Part shown: piece by piece, positions 25,525 to 33,269 of the stretch
How positions within the stretch are numbered: the stretch's first letter is position 1
How the letters are laid out: each line of letters begins with the position of its first letter
Source of the DNA: a bacterium
GTDB taxonomy: Bacteria; Sysuimicrobiota; Sysuimicrobiia; Sysuimicrobiales; Segetimicrobiaceae
DNA length: 64,000 nt
Assembly (NCBI GenBank): GCA_035308905.1
Contig: DATGFS010000038.1
Span: 1-64,000 of the forward strand
Reading direction: 5' to 3'
The notes under the pieces: model-generated
Database searches by the model: none
What the model was told of the DNA's origin: nothing
What the model saw: the letters and a program-made list of their open reading frames with translations, nothing else
Made by a program: the position numbers and the translations under genes

Positions 25525-26274
25525 TTACGTTCCGAGCTTGTAGCCTACACCCCGGACCGTTTCGATGGTGGTCTCCGAGCCGGCTTCCTGCAGCTTCTGC
25601 CGGAGCCACCGGACGTGGACGTCGACCGTCCGGTCGTCGCCGGTGAAATCGTAGCCCCACACGTGCTGCAGCAGCGCCGCCCGCGTGAGGACGCGTCCGG
25701 GATTGGCGAGGAACGCGCGCAGCAAATCGAATTGCCGAGGCGGCAGCGTCATCGCCTGCCCGCGAACCGTCACCTCGTGCCGCGCAACGTCCATCGCCAC
25801 CTCGCCGACGGACAGCAGCTCTTCGCGCTCGCGCACCCCGCGCGCGGCCGACTGGGCGCGTCGCAGCGCCGCGCGCACGCGCGCCAGCACCTCGCGAAGG
25901 CTGAACGGCTTCGTGATGTAGTCGTCGGCGCCGAGATCGAGGCCGACCACGCGATCCGGTTCGTCGCCGCGCGCAGTCAGCATGAGGATCGGCACCGTGG
26001 ACTCCTGGCGGAGCACACGGCAGATCTCGAAGCCGCTCATTCCCGGCAGCATGATGTCGAGCAGCACGAGGTCCGGCGCCACGCGGCGGGCCAGCTCAAG
26101 CGCCTCGCCGCCCTCGCCGGCCTCGAGGACGTCGTAGCCTTCTTTTTCCAACGCATAGCGGAGGGATTCCACGATCGCGCGCTCGTCGTCGACGAGAAGA
26201 ATTCTCGGCTTCTGACTCCGGCGGGAGCCTGCATCATCCGCCTTGCGCGCGTCGTGAGCGTCGTGCGTCAGCAT
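25525..26274 (-). CDS. phoB: OmpR/PhoB-family response regulator, probably PhoB/PhoP
   Basis: About 249 residues. Receiver domain: acidic pocket Asp29-Asp30, phospho-acceptor Asp73 in LLDIMLPGMSG, switch Thr in LMLTARG, and Lys in YITKPFSLRE. The winged-helix DNA-binding domain ends with VHVRWLRQKLQEAG and ETVRGVGYKL, the OmpR/PhoB pattern. It would be phosphorylated by the adjacent kinase and bind the 11-bp-periodic boxes found at pstS and next to its own gene. I take the ATG at 26274; the ATG at 26295 lacks any ribosome site and precedes the receiver by an atypically long tail. Confidence 0.9.
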   Translation of the reverse strand: MLTHDAHDARKADDAGSRRSQKPRILLVDDERAIVESLRYALEKEGYDVLEAGEGGEALELARRVAPDLVLLDIMLPGMSGFEICRVLRQESTVPILMLTARGDEPDRVVGLDLGADDYITKPFSLREVLARVRAALRRAQSAARGVREREELLSVGEVAMDVARHEVTVRGQAMTLPPRQFDLLRAFLANPGRVLTRAALLQHVWGYDFTGDDRTVDVHVRWLRQKLQEAGSETTIETVRGVGYKLGT

Positions 26275-26378
26275 CGCTTGACACGAGCATAACATGGAAC
26301 CGGGTCAGCGTCACGCAATCTCTGCCGCGCACGCGCCGCGAAAGTATCGGCGAAGTTTTTGGCGGCCTCGCGCGGATG

Positions 26379-26395
26379 TTAACCTGTCCTTAATC
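26379..26395 (+). promoter_or_regulatory. Two-repeat Pho-box-like site between phoB and the RNase H-like gene
   Basis: TTAACC, five bases, TTAATC: the same hexamer-N5-hexamer structure as upstream of pstS, on the plus strand. It lies 105 bases from the phoB start and 77 bases from the start of the divergent RNase H-like gene. It may give PhoB autoregulation, control of the divergent gene, or both. No other recognisable element stands out in the 197-base gap. Confidence 0.6.
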
Positions 26396-26471
26396 TTGGG
26401 ACGGTACGCTTCGGCAGGCGGCAGGCCGCCGGGGACCGGGAGGGGTACTCGGGCGGCGCCGGGGAGCGAAC

Positions 26472-27038
26472 GTGGACGCCCGTTCCGCCTCGACAGGACG
26501 AGGATCGCAGGACCCGACGGCCGCACCAAGGAGCGACCCCAGGCCGGCGGCCCATCCGCGACCCCTCGCTTTCCCAAGGGCGGGACGCCGGTTACAGCCC
26601 CGGCTCCTCCATGTCTACATCGCGACGGCGCCGCGACCCAACGCGGCGCCGTCGCTCGTTTTCATGGACGAGGCCGCCCGCGTGCTCGAGCGGATCCCGT
26701 TTGACCGGATTCCCCATGGCCCGGCTGTGCGCCCGTCCACCCACGCGTCGGCGCGGTCGCGGCTCACCTTTCGGGCGCTCGTCTACGCTTTGTGGAACGC
26801 CCGCCGCCTCGGCTTTCGCCGGATCGCGCTGCACAGCGACGATCCGGGCGCGGTCGCGCAGATGAACGGAGAACGGCGCGTCGATCCGGAAGCGGTGGGA
26901 TTGTACCTCGAGGCGCGCGCGCTGATGCATCTGTACAAGAGCGCGACGATCGACGTCGGAGAACTGCTGCCGTCGGTGCTCGAGCCGTGGGCGCCGTCAC
27001 CGGTCGCGGCCGGGTGCCCTACGCCTGTTTCGTCTTGA
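26472..27038 (+). CDS. Degenerate RNase H-like-fold protein
   Basis: 188-codon frame starting at a GTG with GGGGAG 5-6 bases upstream. From about residue 47 it follows the RNase HI pattern: a strand HVYIATAPRPNAAP, a helix RALVYALWNARRLGF, the strand RRIALHSDD at 117-124, then a helix with MNGERRVDPEAV and YLEARAL. Only the aspartate of HSDD remains of the catalytic residues. The first Asp (normally in VYxDG) is Ala, and the Glu (normally AExxAL) is lost. It is therefore probably not a nuclease as it stands. The first 45 residues are low-complexity and may not be translated. Its 3' end overlaps the convergent DUF47 gene by 20 bases. Confidence 0.5.
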   Translation: MDARSASTGRGSQDPTAAPRSDPRPAAHPRPLAFPRAGRRLQPRLLHVYIATAPRPNAAPSLVFMDEAARVLERIPFDRIPHGPAVRPSTHASARSRLTFRALVYALWNARRLGFRRIALHSDDPGAVAQMNGERRVDPEAVGLYLEARALMHLYKSATIDVGELLPSVLEPWAPSPVAAGCPTPVSS

Positions 27039-27636
27039 TCGTTTCGAGAACGTTCGCGACGTCCTCGGCCTGATCGGTCGCCTCTTCGAGCGTCTCGTAG
27101 ATTTCCTTCCACTTCATGATGTCGATGGCGTTAGCGGTGCTGGCAAACAGCGCCGCGACGGCGTCGCGCTGGACATGATCGGCGAGGTTCTCGAGGCGGT
27201 GGATCTCCCGCACCGGCCCGTCGAGCCTGTCGAGCCGTTGGAGGTTTCCGACCGCATCGACAATCGCCTGCGCCGCGTCGACGATGATGTGGGTCATCTC
27301 CTGTCCTTCGCGGGTCGGCCGGGGAATCCGATAGACCGCCATCCGGGCGGCGGCGGCCTCGATCCAGTCGATCACGTTGTCGAGCTGGCGCGCGAGCTCG
27401 TGGATGTCTTCCCGGTCGAACGGCGTGACGAACGTCCGATTCAGCCGGTCCATGATCTCGTGGGTGATCTCGTCGCCGCGGTCTTCGAGCTCTTTGATCG
27501 CCGCCGCGCGCGCCTCGACGTCGCGGTAGTCATCAAACAGGTCCCGCAGCAGCGTGGCGCTCTGCAGAATGTTCTCGGCGGCGCGGTTGAAGAGCACAAA
27601 GAAGCCTTCCTCGCGCGGGAACAGCCGGAGCACCAT
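27019..27636 (-). CDS. DUF47/TIGR00153 PhoU-like phosphate transport regulator
   Basis: 205 residues, all-helical. The helical core carries the metal-binding PhoU-type motifs KELEDRGDEITHEIMDRLNRTFVTPFDREDIHEL and, later, IHRLENLADHVQRDAV, characteristic of the DUF47 family. These proteins normally accompany a low-affinity PiT phosphate transporter and modulate it; no PiT gene is in the window. The ATG at 27636 has AAGGGA about 7 bases upstream. It lies 11 bases after glpD, so glycerol-3-phosphate oxidation and phosphate control may share a transcript. Confidence 0.88.
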   Translation of the reverse strand: MVLRLFPREEGFFVLFNRAAENILQSATLLRDLFDDYRDVEARAAAIKELEDRGDEITHEIMDRLNRTFVTPFDREDIHELARQLDNVIDWIEAAAARMAVYRIPRPTREGQEMTHIIVDAAQAIVDAVGNLQRLDRLDGPVREIHRLENLADHVQRDAVAALFASTANAIDIMKWKEIYETLEEATDQAEDVANVLETIKTKQA

Positions 27637-27647
27637 AGCGGTCCCTT

Positions 27648-29432
27648 CTACGGCGGCGCCGGGGTCTCCTGACCCGCGCCATCCCGGACGGCGCTGCCGA
27701 CGGGCGGCGATGATTTCATCCCGGCCGGCGGGGCGAGCGCGGAAACCGCGCGCCGGTAGGCGTCGTTCTGCGCGGCCTCGACGCCGGCCGGCCACCCCAG
27801 CGCGTCGGCCATGAGCGCCGCGACGGCCGGCGCCGCCGCGCGGCCCTGGTCCGGCAGCAGATGGCCGAGGCGCATGCGCCGGAGCAGGACGTCCTCCACG
27901 CACACCGCCATCTCTTCCCGCACCGCGAGCACGACCTCGGCCGCGACGTGTGGATGGCCGGCGGCGATCGGCGCCCGGAGCGCCGGGCGCTCCTCGATCA
28001 GTTCGAGCACGCGCGCGGCGCGCGCGCCGTAGGCCCGGAGCAAATGCCGCAGCGTCCGGTCGCCGACCCCGTCGCGGCGTGCGCGGGCCCGCACCGACGA
28101 GATGATCCCCGTGAACCCCTCCGCCCCGTCGAGCGCAAGATCCCGCGTCGGCGACGGCGTCCCCTCGGGACGCCCGAGAACGTGATTGATCGTATCCTCG
28201 GCCATGCGCCGGTACGTGGTGAGCTTGCCGCCGGCGATCGTGACCAATCCAGCCGGACCGGAATAGATTTCGTGACGGCGGGACAGCCGGGCCGTATCGC
28301 GGCCGGCCGCGGACGCCGCCAGCAGGGGGCGTAGACCGGCGTACACGCTCACGACGTCCGCCGTGGTGAGCCGGACGGTGAGAAATCGCGCCGCGTGCTC
28401 GAGGAGATACGACACGTCGGCCGGATCGGCCGTGGGATGCGACGCGGGACCGGTCCACTCGGTATCGGTAGTGCCGACGAGCGCAGCCCCCTGCCACGGC
28501 ACCACGAAGGCGACGCGCCCATCGTCCGTCTCGGGCAGCACAAGCGCGGCGCGGCCCAGCCGCAGCCGGTCCGCGCGCACCACCAGATGGGCGCCCTTGG
28601 CCCGCCGCAGGTGAAACCGCGGCGGGCCCGCGAGCGCCGCCACCTCTTCGGCCCATACCCCCGCCGCGTTGACCGTCGTGCGCGCGGACACCGTGACGGT
28701 CTCGCCGCTCGGCAGGTCGACGACCCGAGCCCCGGCGATGCGGCCGTCCCGTTGGACGAGTTCGACGGCGCGGGCGTAGTTGAGGGCCACCGCCCCGCGC
28801 GCCTGCGCCGCGCGCAGCACGGCGATGACGAGGCGCGCGTCGTCGGTCTCGGCGTCGTAGTACAGGTAGGCGCGGCGAAGACCGTCGAGACGCAGCGCGG
28901 GCAGCAGACTTCGCGCGGCGTCGTGCGACAGCGCCCGGTGGGGCCGGTTCGCCAGGCGGCCGGCGAGCCGGTCATATGCCCACAGGCCGGCCGACGCGCC
29001 GAGCGGCGCCAGGGCGCTCAACATCCGCGGCAGGCGGATGCCGAGCGGCCGGCGCGCGTCCGCGTAGAGCGGCAGGACAAACGGCAGCGAACGCACCAGA
29101 TGCGGCGCGTTGCGGAGCAGCCGCTCGCGCTCGGCGAGGTCCTCCCGGACCTGCCGGAGATCCCCGAGCGGCAGGTAGCGCAGACCGCCGTGCACCAGTT
29201 TCGTGGAGCGGCTGCTCGTCCCGCCGGCGAAATCGCCCTGCTCGACGAGCGCGACGGACAGTCCGCGCGCCGCCGCGTCGAGCGCGACGCCCGCGCCGGT
29301 AATCCCGCCCCCGATTACGAGCAGGTCGAACGGCCCCGCCCCGAGACGCCCGCGGCAGGCCCGCCGCACGGGGTCTCCCACGGCGTGATCCAGCGAACGA
29401 TCGGGCGGCGAGTTGTCCGGCGGGCTCAACAC
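27648..29432 (-). CDS. glpD: Aerobic glycerol-3-phosphate dehydrogenase
   Basis: FAD-dependent membrane-associated oxidase of about 594 residues that turns glycerol-3-phosphate into dihydroxyacetone phosphate and passes electrons to quinone. The FAD fold opens with LVIGGGITGAGVALDAAARG, followed by the GlpD hallmark GDFAGGTSSRSTKLVHGGLRYL. TVNAAGVWAEEV, a late GGKLTTYRRMAED and a helical C-terminal cap also match. The start is uncertain: no ATG is available and the GTG at 29432 (or 29441) has no clear ribosome site. A 1180-codon reading to 31190 runs antisense through the next genes and is not real beyond this. Confidence 0.9.
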   Translation of the reverse strand: MLSPPDNSPPDRSLDHAVGDPVRRACRGRLGAGPFDLLVIGGGITGAGVALDAAARGLSVALVEQGDFAGGTSSRSTKLVHGGLRYLPLGDLRQVREDLAERERLLRNAPHLVRSLPFVLPLYADARRPLGIRLPRMLSALAPLGASAGLWAYDRLAGRLANRPHRALSHDAARSLLPALRLDGLRRAYLYYDAETDDARLVIAVLRAAQARGAVALNYARAVELVQRDGRIAGARVVDLPSGETVTVSARTTVNAAGVWAEEVAALAGPPRFHLRRAKGAHLVVRADRLRLGRAALVLPETDDGRVAFVVPWQGAALVGTTDTEWTGPASHPTADPADVSYLLEHAARFLTVRLTTADVVSVYAGLRPLLAASAAGRDTARLSRRHEIYSGPAGLVTIAGGKLTTYRRMAEDTINHVLGRPEGTPSPTRDLALDGAEGFTGIISSVRARARRDGVGDRTLRHLLRAYGARAARVLELIEERPALRAPIAAGHPHVAAEVVLAVREEMAVCVEDVLLRRMRLGHLLPDQGRAAAPAVAALMADALGWPAGVEAAQNDAYRRAVSALAPPAGMKSSPPVGSAVRDGAGQETPAPP

Positions 29433-29567
29433 GGCCTGCACTTGGCGGCGCGGCACGGCGGGTCCTGTCGTCGTCGGCCGCCCGGCGCCGGAGTGCTCTC
29501 CGGCATGACCGTCTCGACGCGGCGCAGAAGTATGTGCCTCGCGGCCAACGTGTCCGGGGGTGGAGAG

Positions 29568-30935
29568 ATGAGCGATCTTGCGCGACTGGGGTCCGAAGGG
29601 GACCTCAACCTCTCGCCGCGGCGCGCGCGGTGGCAGGCCGAACACCTGGACGCCGAGACGCGCGCGCTGCTCGCGGAAGACGCGCGGTACTTTCTGCACC
29701 AAGCCCTCTCCACGCCGTGCCTCAACGCGCTGCGCGGCTGCGGCGGCGCGTCGATCGAAGACCTGCAGGGCCGCCGGTACCTCGACTTTCACGGCAACTA
29801 CGTGCACCAGGTCGGCTTCGCCAACCCCGCCGTCATCGAGGCGATCAAGGCGCAGCTCGACGAGCTGCCGTTCTGCACGCGCCGCTACACCAACCGGACG
29901 GCCGTGGCGCTGGCCCGCCGGCTCGCGGCGCTCGCGCCCGGGGATCTCAACAAGGTGCTCTTCTGTCCGGGCGGCACCGGCGCGGTCGGCATGGCGCTCA
30001 AGCTCGCCCGCGCGGCGACGGGCCGGCACAAAACGATCTCGATGTGGGAATCGTTTCACGGCGCCTCCCTCGACACGATCTCCATCGGCGGCGAGCGCAT
30101 CTTCCGTGAAGGCGCCGGGCCGCTGCTGCCCGGCGCCGAACACGTCCCGCCCCCCGATCCCTACCGCTGCGTGTGGGACTGCCACGCCCGCGGGGGCTGC
30201 GATCTCAAGTGCGCCGCGTACATCGAGTACGTGCTCGAGCGGGAAGGCGACGTCGCGGCGGTGGTCGCGGAGACGGTGCGCGCGACGCCCGTCGTGCCGC
30301 ACCCGGAGTTCTGGCGCACGGTCCGCCGGGCGTGCGACCGGCACGGCACGCTCCTGATCCTCGACGAGATCCCGACGGCGCTCGGCCGGACCGGCACGAT
30401 GTTCGCGTGCGAGCAGTTCGGCGTGGTGCCGGACATGCTCGTCATCGGCAAGGGCCTCGGCGGCGGAATCTTGCCGCTCGCGGCGCTGATCGCCCGGGAG
30501 GACCTCGACGTCGCCGCCGACCGGGCGCTCGGCCACTACACACACGAGAAGAATCCGGTCGCCTGCGCCGCCGGCCTGGCAACGCTCGATTATATTGAAG
30601 AGCACGGCCTGCTCGCGCGCTCGCGCGAGCTCGGCGGCTACCTGCTCGGCCGGCTCGAGGCGATGAAGGCCCGGCACCCGCTGATCGGCGACGTGCGGGG
30701 GATCGGGCTGCTCGCCGGCGTCGAGCTCGTCGCCGACCGCGCCTCGCGGACGCCCGCGGCGGACGCCGCCGACGCGGTCATGTACGCGGCGCTCGCACGG
30801 GGCCTCAGCTTCAAGCTTACGGGAGGCAACGTTATCCTGCTGGCGCCCCCGCTCACGGTAACCAAGGAGGAGTTGGACCGCGCGGTGGCAATCCTCGATG
30901 AGAGCCTCTCGGACGTAGAACGTCAACGACGCTGA
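29568..30935 (+). CDS. Class III PLP enzyme resembling (R)-1-hydroxy-2-aminoethylphosphonate ammonia-lyase
   Basis: 455 residues, fold-type I. The PLP lysine is Lys295 in VIGKGLGGGILP, with Asp266 in LILDEIPTALGRTG. The stretches LHQALSTPCLNALRG, LDELPFCTRRYTN and GHYTHEKNPVACAAGLAT are, to my memory, typical of proteins annotated as PbfA, which releases ammonia from hydroxylated aminoethylphosphonate to give phosphonoacetaldehyde. An ordinary aminotransferase remains possible. A cysteine cluster, Cys201, Cys205, Cys211 and Cys215, sits in an insert before the active-site domain. GGTGGAGAG precedes the ATG at 29568. The phosphonoacetate hydrolase 9 kb away supports a phosphonate role. Confidence 0.72.
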   Translation: MSDLARLGSEGDLNLSPRRARWQAEHLDAETRALLAEDARYFLHQALSTPCLNALRGCGGASIEDLQGRRYLDFHGNYVHQVGFANPAVIEAIKAQLDELPFCTRRYTNRTAVALARRLAALAPGDLNKVLFCPGGTGAVGMALKLARAATGRHKTISMWESFHGASLDTISIGGERIFREGAGPLLPGAEHVPPPDPYRCVWDCHARGGCDLKCAAYIEYVLEREGDVAAVVAETVRATPVVPHPEFWRTVRRACDRHGTLLILDEIPTALGRTGTMFACEQFGVVPDMLVIGKGLGGGILPLAALIAREDLDVAADRALGHYTHEKNPVACAAGLATLDYIEEHGLLARSRELGGYLLGRLEAMKARHPLIGDVRGIGLLAGVELVADRASRTPAADAADAVMYAALARGLSFKLTGGNVILLAPPLTVTKEELDRAVAILDESLSDVERQRR

Positions 30936-30948
30936 CGGAGGGTGCGCA

Positions 30949-31533
30949 ATGTCCGTGCATAATCCCCTGGATCTTCCCGCCGACCTGCCGGTGCCCGTGG
31001 ACGACGGTGCAACCGCCCATCTCACCGGGATGCGCCTGCCGTCGATCGCGCTCGTGTCCACGGCCGGCGGGGCGGTCGACCTGTCGGCGCTGGCCGGCCG
31101 GACGGTCGTGTACTGCTTCCCGCGCACGGGCCGGCCGGACCAGGCGGTGCCGGACGGGTGGGACCAGATCCCCGGCGCGCGCGGCTGCACCCCGCAGTCC
31201 TGCGCGTTCCGCGACCGCTACGCGGAGTTCGAAGCCCTCAAGACCCGCGTCTTCGGCCTCAGCACGCAGACCACCGACTACCAGCGCGAAGCCGTGACGC
31301 GCCTGCACCTGCCGTTTGCGCTGCTGAGTGATGCGGATTTCAAGCTCACGCGCGCGCTGCGGCTGCCGACGTTCGAGTTCGCCTGGAGCTTCGGCAATCA
31401 GCCCGCGGAACTGATCAAACGGCTCACGCTGGTAATCCGCGACGGCCGGATCGAGCACGTCTTCTATCCGGTGTTTCCGTCCAACATGGACGCCGAACGA
31501 ACCGCGGCGTGGCTCGCGCAGCATCCCGCGTAG
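30949..31533 (+). CDS. Peroxiredoxin (AhpC/TSA or Bcp-like)
   Basis: 194 residues with a thioredoxin fold. The active-site stretch is GARGCTPQSCAFRDRY, with the peroxidatic Cys in the position after GARG and a second Cys four residues on. LPFALLSDADFKLTRALRLPTFEF matches the second half of Bcp/Prx5-type proteins. It reduces hydroperoxides using a thiol donor. The ATG at 30949 follows GGAGGGTGCGCA. It lies 13 bases after the class III PLP gene and its 3' end overlaps the next gene's start, so the three probably form an operon. Confidence 0.85.
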   Translation: MSVHNPLDLPADLPVPVDDGATAHLTGMRLPSIALVSTAGGAVDLSALAGRTVVYCFPRTGRPDQAVPDGWDQIPGARGCTPQSCAFRDRYAEFEALKTRVFGLSTQTTDYQREAVTRLHLPFALLSDADFKLTRALRLPTFEFAWSFGNQPAELIKRLTLVIRDGRIEHVFYPVFPSNMDAERTAAWLAQHPA

Positions 31534-32474
31534 ATCCGGCGGCGGGCCCGGGAGCCGCGGCCGGGCCGCGGCATCCGTCCCAGACGCATCGCGAGACCCC
31601 GGGCCAGCACGCCCTCGGCCTCGCGCTGAACCTCGCCTCGGCCGTCGCCTACAGCACCTCCGGGTTCTGGACGCGCCTCATCCCGCTCGACACCTGGACG
31701 ATCCTGTTCTGGCGCGGCCTCTTCGCGGGGATCTTCATCGGCGGCGTTATCGTGTGGCGCTACGGGCGGCGCACCCTCGAGATCGTCCGCGGCATCGGCG
31801 CCCCCGGCATCGCCGCCGCCTGCCTCTCGACGTTCGCCACCATCATGTACATCAACGCCTTCCGCCTCACGTCGGTCGCGGACGTCATGATCATGAACGC
31901 GACCACGCCCTTTATCGCGGCGGTGGCCGGATGGCTGTTGTTCAAAGAATACGAGCGCTGGAGCACGCTCGTCGCGAGCGGCGTCGCCCTGTTGGGCACC
32001 GCGGTCATGGTCGGCGGGTCGGTGCGCGAAGGCCACCTCGCGGGCGACCTCCTGGCGTTCGGGATGGCGCTGTGCATGGCCGGGATGATGCTGTTGATCA
32101 GGCGGCACCGCGAGACGCCGATGATGCCCGCAGCCTGCCTCTCCGCGCTGCTGTGCCCCCTGTTCGTGTGGCCCCTGGCCCACCCGGCCGCCGCGACCGG
32201 CACGAACATGCTCTATCTCGTTCTCTTCGGGGTGACGCAGTTTGGGCTCGGCCTGCTGCTGCTCACGCTCGGCGCGCGCCTCATCTCCGCGACCGAGACG
32301 GCGCTCATCCAGGCCGTCGAAGTGCCGCTCGGACCGCTGTGGGTGTGGTTCGCGTTTCGCGAGGTGCCGCCGGTGCCGACCTGGATCGGGGGCGCGATCA
32401 TCATGGCCGCGGTGGCCGGCCACGTCTACAGCAGCCGGCGGCCTTCCGCCTCCGGGCCGGCACCCGCCGCGTAG
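31509..32474 (+). CDS. DMT-superfamily (EamA) permease
   Basis: 321 residues with about ten hydrophobic helices in two EamA repeats. The first begins LALNLASAVAYSTSGFWTRLIP; the repeat boundary carries the conserved SVADVMIMNATTPFIAAVAGWLLFKE, and the second half ends WVWFAFREVPPVPTWIGGAII. It is likely an inner-membrane exporter of a small metabolite. The only usable start is the GTG at 31509, 25 bases inside the peroxiredoxin gene, which gives a 38-residue cytoplasmic tail; this start is uncertain. It ends 24 bases before the converging livF. Confidence 0.82.
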   Translation: MARAASRVDPAAGPGAAAGPRHPSQTHRETPGQHALGLALNLASAVAYSTSGFWTRLIPLDTWTILFWRGLFAGIFIGGVIVWRYGRRTLEIVRGIGAPGIAAACLSTFATIMYINAFRLTSVADVMIMNATTPFIAAVAGWLLFKEYERWSTLVASGVALLGTAVMVGGSVREGHLAGDLLAFGMALCMAGMMLLIRRHRETPMMPAACLSALLCPLFVWPLAHPAAATGTNMLYLVLFGVTQFGLGLLLLTLGARLISATETALIQAVEVPLGPLWVWFAFREVPPVPTWIGGAIIMAAVAGHVYSSRRPSASGPAPAA

Positions 32475-32498
32475 GCGATCGCCGGCACAGCCTGCCGG

Positions 32499-33269
32499 CT
32501 AGGGGTGTCCGCTTTCGTACAGCCAGCGCGCGACGAGAGCCTCTGTGTCGCCGCCGAACGACTCGCGCGATCCCTCCGAGAGCACGGTCCCGGTCCGCAT
32601 CACGTAGACATAGTCCGCGATCTCGAGCGCCCGCTTGATGTTCTGGTCCACCAGGAGCACGGCCTTGCCCTGCGCGGCGAGCTCTTTGATGAAGCGGTAG
32701 ATCTGCGTCGCCACGCGCGGCTCGATGCCGGCGGTGGGCTCGTCGATGAGGAACACGGCCGGATCGTGCATGAGGCTGCGCGCGATCTCGAGCTGACGCT
32801 GCTGGCCGCCGCTCAGCGTGCCGGCCGGCTGGCGCCGCTTCTCGGCGAGGATGGCAAACTGCTCCAGGGCGCGCTCGACAAGCGCGTCGACGCGGGCGCG
32901 ATGCCGCTTGAGCCGCCACGCGCCCAGGCGCAGATTCCACTCGACGGTCAGGTGGGGGAAGATGCTCGGCCGCTGCGGCAGATAGGCGATGCCGTGGTCG
33001 CCCATCTGGTGGGGCGCGACACCCCGGATCGAGCGGCCGTCCAGGGTGACTTGGCCTTCCATGGGCGGCAGAAATCCGAACAACACTTTGAGCAGCGTCG
33101 ACTTCCCGGTGCCGTTTGGACCGAGGACGCACCGGACATGGCCGCGCGGCGCCTCGACCGACACGCCGCGCAGGATGTTGATCCCGGGCAGGTAGCCCGC
33201 CACGAGATCGCGCGCGGCGAGACAGTGTGCCGTGGCAGCGGCCGCCGGGACGGCCGGCCCGTTCGTCAT
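32499..33269 (-). CDS. Branched-chain amino acid-type ABC transporter ATPase, LivF
   Basis: 256 residues. Walker A GPNGTGKST, signature LSGGQQRQLEIARSL, Walker B VFLIDEPTAGIEP. The IAYLPQRPSIFPHLTVEWNL segment identifies the LivF branch. It energises the LivHM importer with LivG. Its ATG overlaps the livG stop as ATGA. The cargo of Liv-type systems ranges from branched-chain amino acids to amides, urea and other organic acids, so cargo is not assigned. Confidence 0.92.
   Translation of the reverse strand: MTNGPAVPAAAATAHCLAARDLVAGYLPGINILRGVSVEAPRGHVRCVLGPNGTGKSTLLKVLFGFLPPMEGQVTLDGRSIRGVAPHQMGDHGIAYLPQRPSIFPHLTVEWNLRLGAWRLKRHRARVDALVERALEQFAILAEKRRQPAGTLSGGQQRQLEIARSLMHDPAVFLIDEPTAGIEPRVATQIYRFIKELAAQGKAVLLVDQNIKRALEIADYVYVMRTGTVLSEGSRESFGGDTEALVARWLYESGHP

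Noticed and set aside
27648-31190. A 1180-codon open frame on the minus strand
   Set aside because: Real only to about 29432 (glpD). The upstream part is antisense to the PbfA-like and peroxiredoxin genes and has no recognisable domain.
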